Shown: one piece after another, positions 1 to 9,323 of the stretch
Numbering within the stretch: position 1 is the first letter of the stretch
Layout of the letters: each line of letters opens with the position of its first letter
Assembly (NCBI RefSeq): GCF_050624435.1
Contig: NC_134541.1
Span: 105,458,805 to 105,522,804 of the forward strand
Direction of reading: 5' to 3'
Source: Tenrec ecaudatus
Taxonomy: Eukaryota; Chordata; Mammalia; Afrosoricida; Tenrecidae
Length of the DNA: 64,000 bases
The notes under the pieces: model-generated
Seen by the model: the letters and a program-made list of their open reading frames with translations, nothing else
What the model was told of the DNA's origin: nothing
Database searches by the model: none
Translations under genes and position numbers: made by a program

Positions 1-125
1 ACCATAAGATTATTTTCATTGCTCCTTCATAACTATAATTTTGATGCTGTTATGAATTGGGTGACCCCTGTGAAAGGGATGTTCAACCCCCAAAGGGGTT
101 GTGACCCACAGGTTGAGAACCGCTG
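1..125 (+). mobile_element. SPIN-type hAT transposon, 3' part (cut by window edge)
   Basis: The sequence ends with the SPIN 3' terminus (ggttgagaaccgctg at 111-125), preceded by the typical gacccctgtgaaaggg and cccaaaggggt motifs. SPIN is a non-autonomous hAT family spread between tetrapods by horizontal transfer. The bases after it (ctctaagg, 126-133) fit the hAT target-site pattern nTCTAGAn. The 5' half lies outside the window. Confidence 0.85.
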
Positions 126-353
126 CTCTAAGGAGTCATAATCATTTTTAAACTGGATATAAAATATTTCCTATACAACCATCCAACTTGCATCTCTACC
201 ACCTAACATAATTCCTGGAACCAGTCACAAATCAATAACACTGCAGTGAATAAATGTTAGACAAGATACATATGCCTGTCCCAAAGCACGGTGCAAAAAT
301 AAGATCAAAATGATGCACACGAAGTATAAAGAGTGCAACTTCGCTTTGGAGTT

Positions 354-867
354 TGTGGTAGTTAAATAATCTCATATCAACTTGATAAATCAGTACAGGG
401 ATGGAGTCAGCCTGCCAATCAGGTCACAGCCTGATTGATGCCTCACTTGTTGGCATGGCCTTTTCATGAGGATTCTGGGTACTCCCTCTCTCTGGATTCT
501 GCCATCAGAAGAGGCAGGTCACACTCTCTGCTTCACCTTCTTATTGAAGTGACACACTCAGAGAGCTGGAGGAGCCACGTGGAGACCCACACCAGCCCTA
601 AGATGCTTCCACCGCCACTGGACCCACAAGACTTCCACCCACTGGCCTGTGATCTCCCTGCATTTGGCATCATTGTATGTGCTGGGTGAGTCTAAGGAGG
701 AATTTATGGACTAATATCAGATGTATGGGTGAACATTAAACTTATGGGCTTGATCTGGACTGGGCTGGGATGTTTTCTTAATATAAAATTATTCTTTGAT
801 ATAAAGCTCTCTCTTACACACATGAGTGTCTCTGGATTTGTTTCTCTAGTCAACCCAGTCTAACACA
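354..867. mobile_element. Solo LTR-like element, copy 1
   Basis: About 514 bp bounded by TGTGGTAGTTA and CCCAGTCTAACACA. It is homologous in the same orientation to 59351-59906 and in reverse to 6059-6568. TG...CA ends plus the 5-bp duplication seen at the 59.3-kb copy indicate a solo LTR. No clear target duplication survives here. The internal 84-residue frame is not a gene. I cannot name the family. Confidence 0.7.
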
Positions 868-1499
868 GGGTGTTGTTTTGTTTTTCTCTATATTTTTCAT
901 GTTTTAAACACATAAAAAAAACCTGTAAGTATTTGGTAATGACTCCTGTCCCTCTGCATGTTCCCCACCCCCCAAAAAGAAAGAAAGAAACTGCAGTTGA
1001 GGCAGGTTTAACTCTTGACTTCTACGATTTGGGTTTATCACCAAGAAGAAAATCCAAAAATGATCCTCTTGTGTTGATTCATGTCCATTTCTAGGCCAGT
1101 AGAAAAATAGGAACTGGCTCTGAACAAGCAGTCCCGAGGGAGTGAATCCTTCCATTTTATGCCTTCCACTACACCTCACAGGAAAAATAAACTTTTAAAA
1201 AGACAGGCTGGATTGAGCCATGAATTCTAGGAAGGAACTTCAGTCTCTGAAGGTTTAAAAGCCATTTTGGGAGTTTCCGTCATGAACTAAACCAGAGGTG
1301 TGGCTTAGGTCACGGATTCCCAAATGCCCTTTAATTGACCTGAGAGGATGGCTATTTTAGTCGGAGGTGAAAGGAGGGTTAAAGGGGCCTTTTGCAGTTA
1401 AGCTTGAGTTTTATTTAGGGTTTGTCTTTCATTGGAAGACAGAGACCTTTTGGGTATGACAATGCCCCCACCCCCATTTAAAAAAAATTAAATGAAATG

Positions 1500-1500
<1 letters not shown>
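868..1500. other. No recognisable feature
   Basis: Apparently single-copy DNA with short A/T runs and a GAAA-rich patch near 980. The two overlapping short frames here have no recognisable domains. Confidence 0.5.

Positions 1501-1540
<40 letters not shown>
1501..1540. repeat. Compound microsatellite (CT)9(CA)11
   Basis: Uninterrupted CT dinucleotides (1501-1518) pass directly into CA dinucleotides (1519-1540). Confidence 0.98.
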
Positions 1541-1555
1541 ATCTTAAAGCTAAGA

Positions 1556-2090
1556 TTAATGCACATTGGGTAAATCTGCTGCACAAGACCTCTTCCAAGT
1601 GTTGAAAGGCAAAGATTTTACTTTAAGGTCCAAGGTGCGTTTGACCCCACACCATGCTATTTTCAATCATCTCCTATGCATGGGGAAGTTGCACATTGAA
1701 TAAGGAAGACCAAAGAAGTCACCCTGCATTTGAATTATGACGCTGGCAAAGGATATCAAATGTCCCAGGGACTGCCCAAAGGACAAACCTATCTGTCTTG
1801 GAGGAAGTACTGCTAGGATGCTCTTTAGAGGCAACGATGATGAGACTTCATCTCACACATCTTGGACATGTTGTCAGGAGAGACCAGACCCCGGAGGACA
1901 CGGTGCTTGGTAAAGTAGAGGGGTGGTAGAAATGAGGAAGACCGTCAACAAAATAGAGGGACATGGTGGCTGCAACAAGGAGTCCAAGCATGAGAACAAT
2001 TGTGAAGACGGCGCTCCACGGGGCAGCAGTTTACTTTGCTGTACATCAGGTCACTATGAGTCAGAACTATAACGTAAAGACACTTACCTC
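1556..2090 (+). mobile_element. RTE (BovB/RTE1-type LINE) 3' end
   Basis: This matches the same stretch in at least ten other copies in the window: gctgcacaagacctctt, then ggacatgttgtcaggagagacc, gcttggtaaagtagagg and a tail with cactatgagtcagaact. It is the C-terminal end of the RTE reverse transcriptase frame plus the tail. In-frame remnants such as TIVKTA and AVYFAVHQVTMSQN are visible, but stops and frameshifts break the frame. It is a dead 5'-truncated copy. Confidence 0.8.
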
Positions 2091-2770
2091 CCCCTACATT
2101 GTACTTTTGGGGCTCTATTGTTCGTACTGTGGAATTTCTCTAGTGCTGGAATGATTGGATCGGAGGCTAATTCCGGCTGATTGATGGTGTGCCAAAATGG
2201 GGGAGGTCTGCATAGGTGGTGATACCCCCATTCTTTAAAAAAAAAAAAAGGATGAATTATTTATGTGCTGTGGCAAGAGTGATTAAGCCAATGCCCTTCT
2301 CCCTCAAACCATCCCTCCTTCTGCCTGCTCTTCAGAGAATTGTCAGTTTTATTTCCCGTCTTCTCTGAAGTGGGCTCCACCTGGCGCAGGCAGGCTTCTT
2401 AGAGGTTTCCCCTGGCGCCAGGGGAGAGGAGGGGAAGATTGCAAACCAGTTTCAGAAGAGTTTACAGGAGAAGAAAGGGCAAAGGCGCAAGGGGGCCAGG
2501 GGGGAGGGAGCTACAGAGAGAGAGAGAGTGAGCGGTGTGCTGTTAATGAGTCTTCAAAACGGCAGTGGACAGGTTGGAACTTACTTAGGCAACAAGGCTT
2601 GGTTGTCCTCCTCACACACCCTCCCCAGACTGGATCATCCAGCTCCTTTTACTACATTCAGCCAATATCTGGATGCTTATCTCCTGCTAATTGGTTTCCC
2701 TTCATCCATCTCCCTTCTGTTAATCCCCACCATAGGCTGACATATACAAAAGGTATTAGGTTTAACCTCC
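2091..2770. other. No recognisable gene; A-run and purine-rich patches
   Basis: An A-run lies at 2237-2249 and a G/A-rich patch at about 2410-2530 with a short (GA)n. The rest looks single-copy. Confidence 0.45.
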
Positions 2771-2955
2771 AATCCGGATGAGGGTGTTCATTGATTGGCT
2801 TTCAGAAACACATCACCAGGCCTTTCTTCCTCGGCCACCTTCGTCCAGAAACTCAGCTGCAACCTGCTCAGCATCTTAGCAAATATGTGCGCACCTCCAC
2901 CGTCAGACAAGTGGTGCTGTGCCTGGGGACCATTGGCTAGGAATTGACTACAGGG
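2771..2955 (-). mobile_element. RTE-derived short composite element (partial)
   Basis: Antisense copy of the element containing 'gatgctgaacaggtttcagc' and 'agcttccagactaag' like blocks. Here they read as catcaccaggcctttcttcc and caacctgctcagcatc. It is related to 14800-15118, 21568-21716, 23195-23445 and the nested copy near 59.3-60.2 kb. The element resembles afrotherian RTE 5' sequence. Confidence 0.6.
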
Positions 2956-3388
2956 CTGCATCCTACCCATCACTTCCCCCCCCCACCCCCCGGGTACCTT
3001 CCTAGGACACTAACACCTCTTTAAAAGTAGGTTGCTCCATCCTCCACAAGACCATCTGCCATCCTCCCTCTTCCACCCCAGTTCTGGTCACACTAAACTC
3101 TTCCCTGCATCCCAAAGGGCAAGGCAAGGTTTCCCTACCCGCCAACCCCTCGCCTGCAGCTCCAGCTCTCTGTTCCGCCTACAAACCAGTTTGTTCTTTG
3201 ATCTCTCAGCCCTTTCCTGCTGGTCCTTAGGAGGCTGAGTTGTTTGTATCTGTAAGGTCACTACGAACTCTGCCTCCACCTCTCCCAGTAGCCCGGAATG
3301 AAATCATTGCGAAGACCCTCATCCTCAAATCCAATGCAGTCCACGCGAGGGCCTTGCTATCAGTCAGCAGAATCGGCATCCTCTAGGT
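2956..3388. other. No recognisable feature; C-run
   Basis: A C-rich run sits at 2976-2992. The remainder looks single-copy with no convincing coding frame. Confidence 0.45.
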
Positions 3389-3595
3389 CAGTGGTTCTCA
3401 ACCTTCCTAATGCTGCGGCCCTTTAATTTAGTTCCTCATGTCGTAGTGACCGCACCCACAACCATAACATTATTTTTGTTGCTGCTTCATAAAATTATTT
3501 TTGTTGTAATCTTGAGACTGTTATGAATTGGGCGACCCCTGTGAATGGGTCATTTGAGCCCAAAGGGTTTACGACCCACAGGTTGAGAACCACTG
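3389..3595 (+). mobile_element. SPIN-type hAT transposon, complete short copy
   Basis: Both termini are present: cagtggttctcaacc at 3389 and ggttgagaaccactg ending at 3595, which are inverted repeats of each other. The flanking 8-mers ctctaggt (3381-3388) and ctctcgga (3596-3603) match at 6 of 8 positions. That fits a decayed 8-bp hAT target duplication with the TCTA core. At about 207 bp it is non-autonomous. Confidence 0.88.
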
Positions 3596-3855
3596 CTCTC
3601 GGAGATTGTTACTAGGGACCCCTCAAAGGCAGCCCCCTTCAAATCTACTGAGGCCCAGTCTCTGGTTGAGGGTGCAGAGCTGACTCAGGAATGAAGCCTT
3701 CCCTATGTGTCCAGGGTGGGTTATGCGCCAAGCGCCATGGGTTTCCAGGGCACTGTGCACGCAGGTTTCATGGAGCCAGCCTACGTGGCCTCAGGGATGT
3801 TGTGTGCGGAGGGGAGCTATTGCGGGAGGCTTCCATGGCTGTGGCCTTTCCCAGG

Positions 3856-3920
3856 CAGATCACCAGGCCTATCTTCAAATCCACCTGTGGCTAGGTTTGA
3901 ATCCTTAACCTTAACCATCG
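3856..3920 (-). mobile_element. AfroSINE fragment
   Basis: Contains gatcaccaggcctatctt and ggtaggtttgaatcc-like blocks seen in the older AfroSINE subtype in antisense. Only the segment around the internal promoter box B is left. Confidence 0.45.
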
Positions 3921-4284
3921 GTGACACCCAGGCTGCCCCTTGAACAGAGAGCAGCCCCCATTCAATGTGACACCTCCAGGCCCTAATGTGACATGCGGCA
4001 CGCACAGCGAGTCTTTGGCAAACACGAGTGGCATCAAAGGACCTTCCTGTGGCATTGCTCCCACACAAGGCTCACCCACAGTTCAACAACACGCTCTCGT
4101 CCAAATTAGTTTGGTCTTCATTTTCCAGGCACTCTGTATCAGCTGGGGAGCATGGAGTTTGCCAGACCTGAAATCTGCAAGGAGGCCCTCCTGTCTGATC
4201 CAAGATCCCCCAACTCCATGTTCCAGGCCCGCTCCAAAAAGGACACGTGCTCAGGCTAAAGGCATTTCCTGGCATGGGGCCCGT
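3921..4284. other. No recognisable feature
   Basis: A 153-residue frame starts at 3940 but has low-complexity composition, no domain and runs into an AfroSINE. I do not call it a gene. Confidence 0.5.
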
Positions 4285-4491
4285 GCGGCCCTGGTGATAC
4301 AGTGGGCTATGCTGTGGGCTGCAAAATGCAAGGCCAGGGCGTCGAAACCAGCAGCAGCTCTGCTGGAGAAAGAGGAGGCTTTGGACTTCCATCAGGATTG
4401 ACAGCCTCTGATACCCCCAAGGGCATCCCTGTCCCATCCCACAGGGCTGTTTTCAGTCAGATTCTACTCAATGGCAGCGTGTCTAGAGTTT
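4285..4491 (+). mobile_element. AfroSINE
   Basis: Reads ggccctggtgatacagtggg at the 5' end, then the tRNA-like head, agcagctctgctggagaaag, and a tail with ctactcaatggcagcgtg. Sense orientation and nearly full length. The box B region gcgtcgaaaccag is recognisable. Confidence 0.7.
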
Positions 4492-5373
4492 AGAGACAGA
4501 AAAAGGGCCAGTGGGCAGGAAAGAGGGAAGCGTGTATGACTGTACAAGGGAAAAGCATTATCAAGGAAAATTGGTTCTAGCTGTCCATGATCGACGTGGT
4601 TTACAGGTCACTGCGAGGCTGGTAGACTTCAGTGCCTTTCAAACCAAGACTGGCCCCGTGACACTTGCTGGAATCAAGGAGGGTGCACGCCAAGTCGGCG
4701 ACACAGGGAGTCTGGACACAAGAGCGAGTCCTGACATGACTTGGAGGGTTTTTATGAAATGAGCAACCTTCAATGTTATCTCTAGATCTACCCGTTCTGG
4801 AAGCATCAAGGTGGGAAACAGCCACCCTCATCATTGAGCGCCGGAGAAAACTCATTTCTTTTCCTCAGGGGAGTCGAGCCTTTCCACGAGCCTTTTGCAC
4901 CGATCAACGATTGCAGCGCACCGTTGGACTTCTCTAGCTTTTGCCCTGCCCTGCCCTCGACTGCCCCGGAAAATCTTGCCACTGACTGCTGTGCCAATGG
5001 ACATCCTTCTTCCGCAAAACATTCCTGCAGACGTGAGAAGGATGACCGTCTAAAAAAAGGACCATCTTTAAGAAGGAGCCACATGCTAACAAAAATTACT
5101 GAGCCTTCTCACGGGCGCACATCCAACGTAAGTATGCGTGCATCCAGGCTGTGGCTACAGCTTCTCAGATGTGGACTCTCCTCTCGTGCAATAGATCAGG
5201 CGCATAAAAACCACACGAGCCGATGCCATATGTCCACCCCGCAGCTTGCAACATAAAATATTAGAAGTGTAATTGAATCCCCCTCTGCCGCTTTCTCTCC
5301 CACTCAGAGGCACCTCCTCAACCTAGTCCGCATCCCTCACCTACAGATCTCTTTTGTTTCACCACCTCTGTGC
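4492..5373. other. Repeat-poor stretch, coding status unclear
   Basis: Looks single-copy. A 140-residue open frame spans 4834-5256 and contains a good splice-donor match (GTAAGT at 5128-5133). No domain is recognisable and no matching acceptor or codon signature stands out. I treat it as non-coding, with moderate doubt. Confidence 0.4.
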
Positions 5374-5471
5374 GGATCACCAGGTCTCTCTCCCTCAGAG
5401 AGCCAGGGTGGATTGGAACTGCCAACCTTTAGGCTACTGGCCATTGCTTAACCATTGTACCACCCACCCAG
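5374..5471 (-). mobile_element. AfroSINE fragment (older subtype)
   Basis: Contains gatcaccaggtctctc, ggattggaactgccaacc and gcttaaccattgtaccac, which is the antisense of the promoter-bearing head. The tail half is missing. Confidence 0.6.
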
Positions 5472-5474
5472 AAA

Positions 5475-5712
5475 TCCCATGGTCGTTAAGTGAATCCCAA
5501 TCACAGTGACCCCGTGTTACAGAGCAGAACTGCCCACAGGGTTTCCAAGGCAGTCATCTCTGAGAGGCAGACCATCACCTCTTTCTCCCAGAGTAGCTGA
5601 TCCAATGGGAGCACATCGCTGTATTCTTCCCACAGGGTGGCAGGGGGCCTCTAACTGCTGACCTTCTACTTAGCACTCAAGCCCCAACTTTTGCCCTACC
5701 AGAGTTCCTGCA
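5475..5712 (-). mobile_element. AfroSINE
   Basis: Antisense copy from the tail (aatcccaatcacagtgacc) through cagaactgcccacagggttt to the head (ctaactgctgacc ... accagagttcc). It abuts the head of the previous fragment, so two AfroSINEs lie head to tail. Confidence 0.7.
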
Positions 5713-5719
5713 TCAGGTG

Positions 5720-5906
5720 CTGCTGTTGTTATATGCCATTGGATTGGCGTCCACTTACAGAGACCCGATGTACAAACAACAAGGCATTGCCCACTCATGT
5801 GATACCCACATATTCATTGCTACATTTGAGCCCATTGTTAGAACCACTGTGTCAATCTACCTCATGGGATGTCTTCCTTTTATTCGCTGCCCCTTCAGTA
5901 AGTATA
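5720..5906 (-). mobile_element. RTE 3' end (short)
   Basis: Antisense tail starting tgctgttgttatatgccattgg, then gtgtcaatctacctcatggg. This matches the RTE reverse-transcriptase C-terminal region in reverse. It lies 8 bases from an AfroSINE head in the same orientation. Confidence 0.65.
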
Positions 5907-5984
5907 GCTTAAACATAGGGTAGAGTGTTTTTTTTTCCATGGGTATATCACATATTGATAAAATAATGGTATTTTCCTATGTTT

Positions 5985-6058
5985 TTTAATGTCACTTTGA
6001 GGACCATGGTACCATAGTATGATCTAAGCCATCCATGGTATTTTCAATCACTTCTATG
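5985..6058 (+). mobile_element. RTE 3' region, part 1 (interrupted by LTR)
   Basis: Carries cactttgaggaccatggta and ggtattttcaatcacttcta, the RTE block that elsewhere continues into catatgcatgtgaa. The sequence resumes after the LTR at 6570, so both parts form one older RTE copy. Confidence 0.7.
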
Positions 6059-6568
6059 TGTGTTAGTCTGGGTAGACTAGAGAAACAAATTCCTAGACAC
6101 CCATATGTATATAAGAAAGGGCTTTATATACAAGATCAATTGAATATTGAGAATATATCCCAGCCCAGTGCAGATCAAGTCCATAATCCCAATATTAGCC
6201 TATATGTCTGATACCAATCTTCAATTTTTCAGACTCATGCAACATATGCAATGATGTGGAATGCAGGAAGATCACTGGCCAATGAGAGGAGTCTGTGGAT
6301 CCAGTGATGGTGTAAGCATCTCAGCGCTGGCATGGGTATCCACGTGGCTTCTCCAGCTCCTATGCTATGGCTGCCATCAGCATAGCCCCATATGCCTTGT
6401 CAGTAAAGTGTCTCTCAGGGAGTGAGTGTGTGTCCCGCCTCCAGCGAGCTATTTATTTCCTTAGTGCCTCCAAATGAGGTCATCAAGCTGCAATCTGATT
6501 GACAGGCTAAACTCCACCCCTTCACTCTTAATCCTCTCAAATTGACAATAGATTATATAACTAACACA
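6059..6568. mobile_element. Solo LTR-like element, copy 2, inside an RTE copy
   Basis: Begins TGTGTTAGTCTGGGTAGACT and ends ATATAACTAACACA, about 510 bp, reverse orientation relative to 354-867. Flanks ctatg (6054-6058) and ttatg (6570-6574) look like a decayed 5-bp duplication. The host RTE sequence is continuous across the insertion. Confidence 0.75.
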
Positions 6569-6569
6569 A

Positions 6570-6965
6570 TTATGCATATGAAATTTGGACATTGACTATG
6601 GGAAACCAAAGAAGAATGGATGCATCTGAATGATGGTGCTGGCAAAGAATACTGAAAGGACCACGGACTGCCCAAAGGACAGACAGATCTATCTTGGAAA
6701 AAGTACAGTCAGAATCCTCCATAAGCTCACTTCCTTTGAACATGCTATCAGGAGAGACCAGTCCTCGGAGAAGGACACTCTGCTTGGTCTAGGAGAAGGG
6801 CAGTAAAAAGGGGAAGACCTTTGATGAGATGGATGGACTCTGTGGCTGCAACAACAACAGGCTCAAACGTCACAACAATTGTGAGGACAGCGCAGAACCT
6901 GGTGGTGTTTGCTTGTACGGTACATAGTGTTGCTATGAATCAGAACCAACTAGATGGTACCTACA
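6570..6965 (+). mobile_element. RTE 3' region, part 2
   Basis: Continues the copy at 5985-6058: tatgcatatgaaatttgg, ggaaaccaaagaagaatgga, then aggagagaccagtcctcgga and a tail ending with gaatcagaaccaactagatg. A short frame keeps RT C-terminal residues (VAATTTGSNVTTIVRTAQN). It is not functional. Confidence 0.8.
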
Positions 6966-7532
6966 TGTTATGTTGTCGTGGTTGGTTTTGTGAGCGTACA
7001 TAAAATATTGCATACTCTAGGCCCCCTTGGCACATTCTTTTTTGCTCAACATTACAGCTTTGAGGTCTAGCTGTGTGACACATGGAGATAGATGTAAGGC
7101 ATTCACTCCAACTGCAGCAAGGCATTCCACAGACAACTGTCGCCGCCACTCATGTTCTATTTCCTAACTGACGGGCAATGGATCACCGCCATCCTTAGCT
7201 TCAACTTTGTCATTCCTCTAAACATGTATCTATTCAGTATCTCATACTCTTGAACTCCCCATTTCCCCCTCCCCTCAAGCCTTGTTCACGTTGAGGACTA
7301 CAGTGCACTTGTCCCCAGCCATATTCTCAATGGCCTCCTATTCATGGTTAGACCATGACTAAGGATGATCAGAAACAGCACGGAAGGCTAACATCGTGTC
7401 TGGAACATCAAGAACTTGCCAGATGAATTTACAGAGTAGATGACTCTGAAAATAATGCAAGGCAAAATTTGCAAGGAAGCAGGGGCTATGTGGCATGTGA
7501 TTCTTCTTTGGAAGAGAGAGGAAATTACACGT
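6966..7532. other. No recognisable feature
   Basis: Repeat identity uncertain. No convincing coding frame. The stretch 7130-7300 is pyrimidine-rich. Confidence 0.4.
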
Positions 7533-7703
7533 GGTTAGGTGCCATCGAGTCAGTTCCAACTCATGGCAGCCCTTGTTCAACAGCACACAGCACCACCCAG
7601 TCCTGCGCCATCCCCATGATGGTTGTTCTGTTTGAGCCCATTGATGCAACCGCCGTGCCAACCCACCTTGTAGAGAGTCGTCCTCATTTTTACTGTTCTC
7701 GCT
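7533..7703 (-). mobile_element. RTE 3' end (short)
   Basis: Antisense tail: gttaggtgccatcgagtcag, then ttcaacagcacacagcacca and tttgagcccattgatgcaac. Truncated after about 170 bp. An AfroSINE in the same orientation follows 30 bases later. Confidence 0.75.
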
Positions 7704-7732
7704 GTATCCATGTGTCTATATGTCTATCCCCA

Positions 7733-7858
7733 CACACATCACTGCTATCTAGTCCATTCTGACTAACAGCAACCCTCTCAGTCAGGATAAAACCGTCCCT
7801 ACGGGGTTCTGAGACTGTAACTCTCCACAGGAGTCGAAAGTCTCATCTTTCTCACATA
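7733..7858 (-). mobile_element. AfroSINE, tail half
   Basis: Contains tcactgctatctagtccatt, acggggttctgagactgtaa and agtcgaaagtctcatctttc. The head is missing. Confidence 0.6.
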
Positions 7859-8617
7859 TACATGAATTTATCTACAATTCCAAATCCTCTTCCTTATTCT
7901 ATTGGGTACCTTGTGGCTTTGACTCCGACACTGCACAATGAGTACAAACCAATTCCACTCCTCGGCTTCTTCTCCCTACTTTTCAGCTGTCTCAATTCAT
8001 TAATTCACTTAATCGGCTCTCATCAATAATACTTCTCTCAATTGCATTCCTCTAGACGGGAAGGGAAAAAGCCAGCTCTGACTATCAACAGAGTGAAGTT
8101 TAAAGACACAAGGATGGGGGCGGGGAGGGGGGGCGTGGAGACAGAAAACCACACCACTAGTGCTCCTGCCTTTGGGAGACTTAGAATAATTTTATATTAA
8201 CATGTCAGCTACTGTCAAAGGTCACATGCTGAAAGACATGTTCTCATTTGGCTGATACTGCAGCCACTGAAACAGAGCAGAATGAAATGGTCAGATGATT
8301 TCATGGCTGGTAAATAGCAATTCTGAGGAAGTCATGGGTCAACCCAGAGATATCTTTTATTTTTCTCTTTTTCCATCGTAGAAGACCCCAGGAACATTCC
8401 CTACAAAGTCAGCCTCATCCCAACGGAGATGGTGGCAGCAGTACCAATACAGCCTCCTCCCCCTCTTGGGGAAGTGGTGAGCCCATTGGGAAGATGTCAG
8501 GATACCTTCTTCTCTTTATCCAGTTCTCTGCTTGACAGACCACCAATAAGTCAAAAGAAATGATCTCAGATGTCCAGTTTGGGATGGTTCTATTGCAGGA
8601 TGCCACTGAGCCAATTC
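7859..8617. other. No recognisable feature
   Basis: Looks single-copy. There is a G-run patch near 8116-8136. No gene is supportable. Confidence 0.4.
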
Positions 8618-8812
8618 TTACTCATGGTGCTGCTAACCACAAGGTCAGCTGTTTGAAGCCAGCAGTGGCACCTCAGGAGAGAGAAGAGACATCTACTGCC
8701 ATAAAAAGTTAGTCTCAGAAACCCACAGGGGCAGTTCAACCCCCGTCTTATCAAGTCGCTATGCTATATGACATAGAATCAACTCAATGGCAGTGAATTT
8801 GGTTTGCACTTT
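8618..8812 (+). mobile_element. AfroSINE
   Basis: Sense copy lacking the first bases: gctgctaaccacaaggtcag, ctgtttgaagccagcag, cagaaacccacaggggcagt and a tail with gaatcaactcaatggcagtg. The phrase 'cccacaggggcag' marks the subtype that dominates this window. Confidence 0.8.
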
Positions 8813-8815
8813 TGG

Positions 8816-8902
8816 TAATCTTTATAAGGCACATCACTAGGTCTTTGTGTTAAGGTTGGGTGGGATTGAACTTCCAACCCTTTGGCTAAGAACGCCAAAG
8901 TA
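8816..8902 (-). mobile_element. AfroSINE fragment
   Basis: Contains cacatcactaggtctttg and gggattgaacttccaaccc, antisense head of the older subtype. It lies tail to tail with the preceding sense copy. Confidence 0.5.
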
Positions 8903-9154
8903 AATATTTTCATCTTTCTGAGGATCAGCATGGGAAATTGTGGTTAGACTCTTTGACCATTTAATATACTACATATGATTTTACATAGATATTCAAATAC
9001 TGATGAAAAAGAAATAACAGATATGACCAACTGAAAAAGAGGAGAAAGAACCCAACAAGTGGCCTTTATGAATAAATGCTATATTCCTATCAGATGGAGG
9101 AATTCCTTTGCATTTCTCCTATATGTTTAGAAGATTCTAGCACTTATGTTTGGA

Positions 9155-9323
9155 AGGTGGTTGTCCCTGGGGGGCCACCAGGTAGAACTGCTCCATAGCA
9201 TGTTCATAGTTCTTACCTTTATGGGAGAAAGTCACCACAACTTTCTCTCATGGATCCTCTGGGTGGGTTTGAACCATGAACCTTTCAGTTAGCAGCCTAG
9301 CACTTAACCAACAGGCCAAAGGC
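9155..9323 (-). mobile_element. AfroSINE
   Basis: Carries tagaactgctccatagcatg, gtgggtttgaaccatgaacc, gttagcagcctagcactt and aaccaacaggcc. Antisense, lacking the tail end. Confidence 0.65.

Noticed and set aside
3940..4401. 153-residue plus-strand open frame
   Set aside because: No domain, several overlapping frames on both strands, and its 3' part lies inside an AfroSINE.
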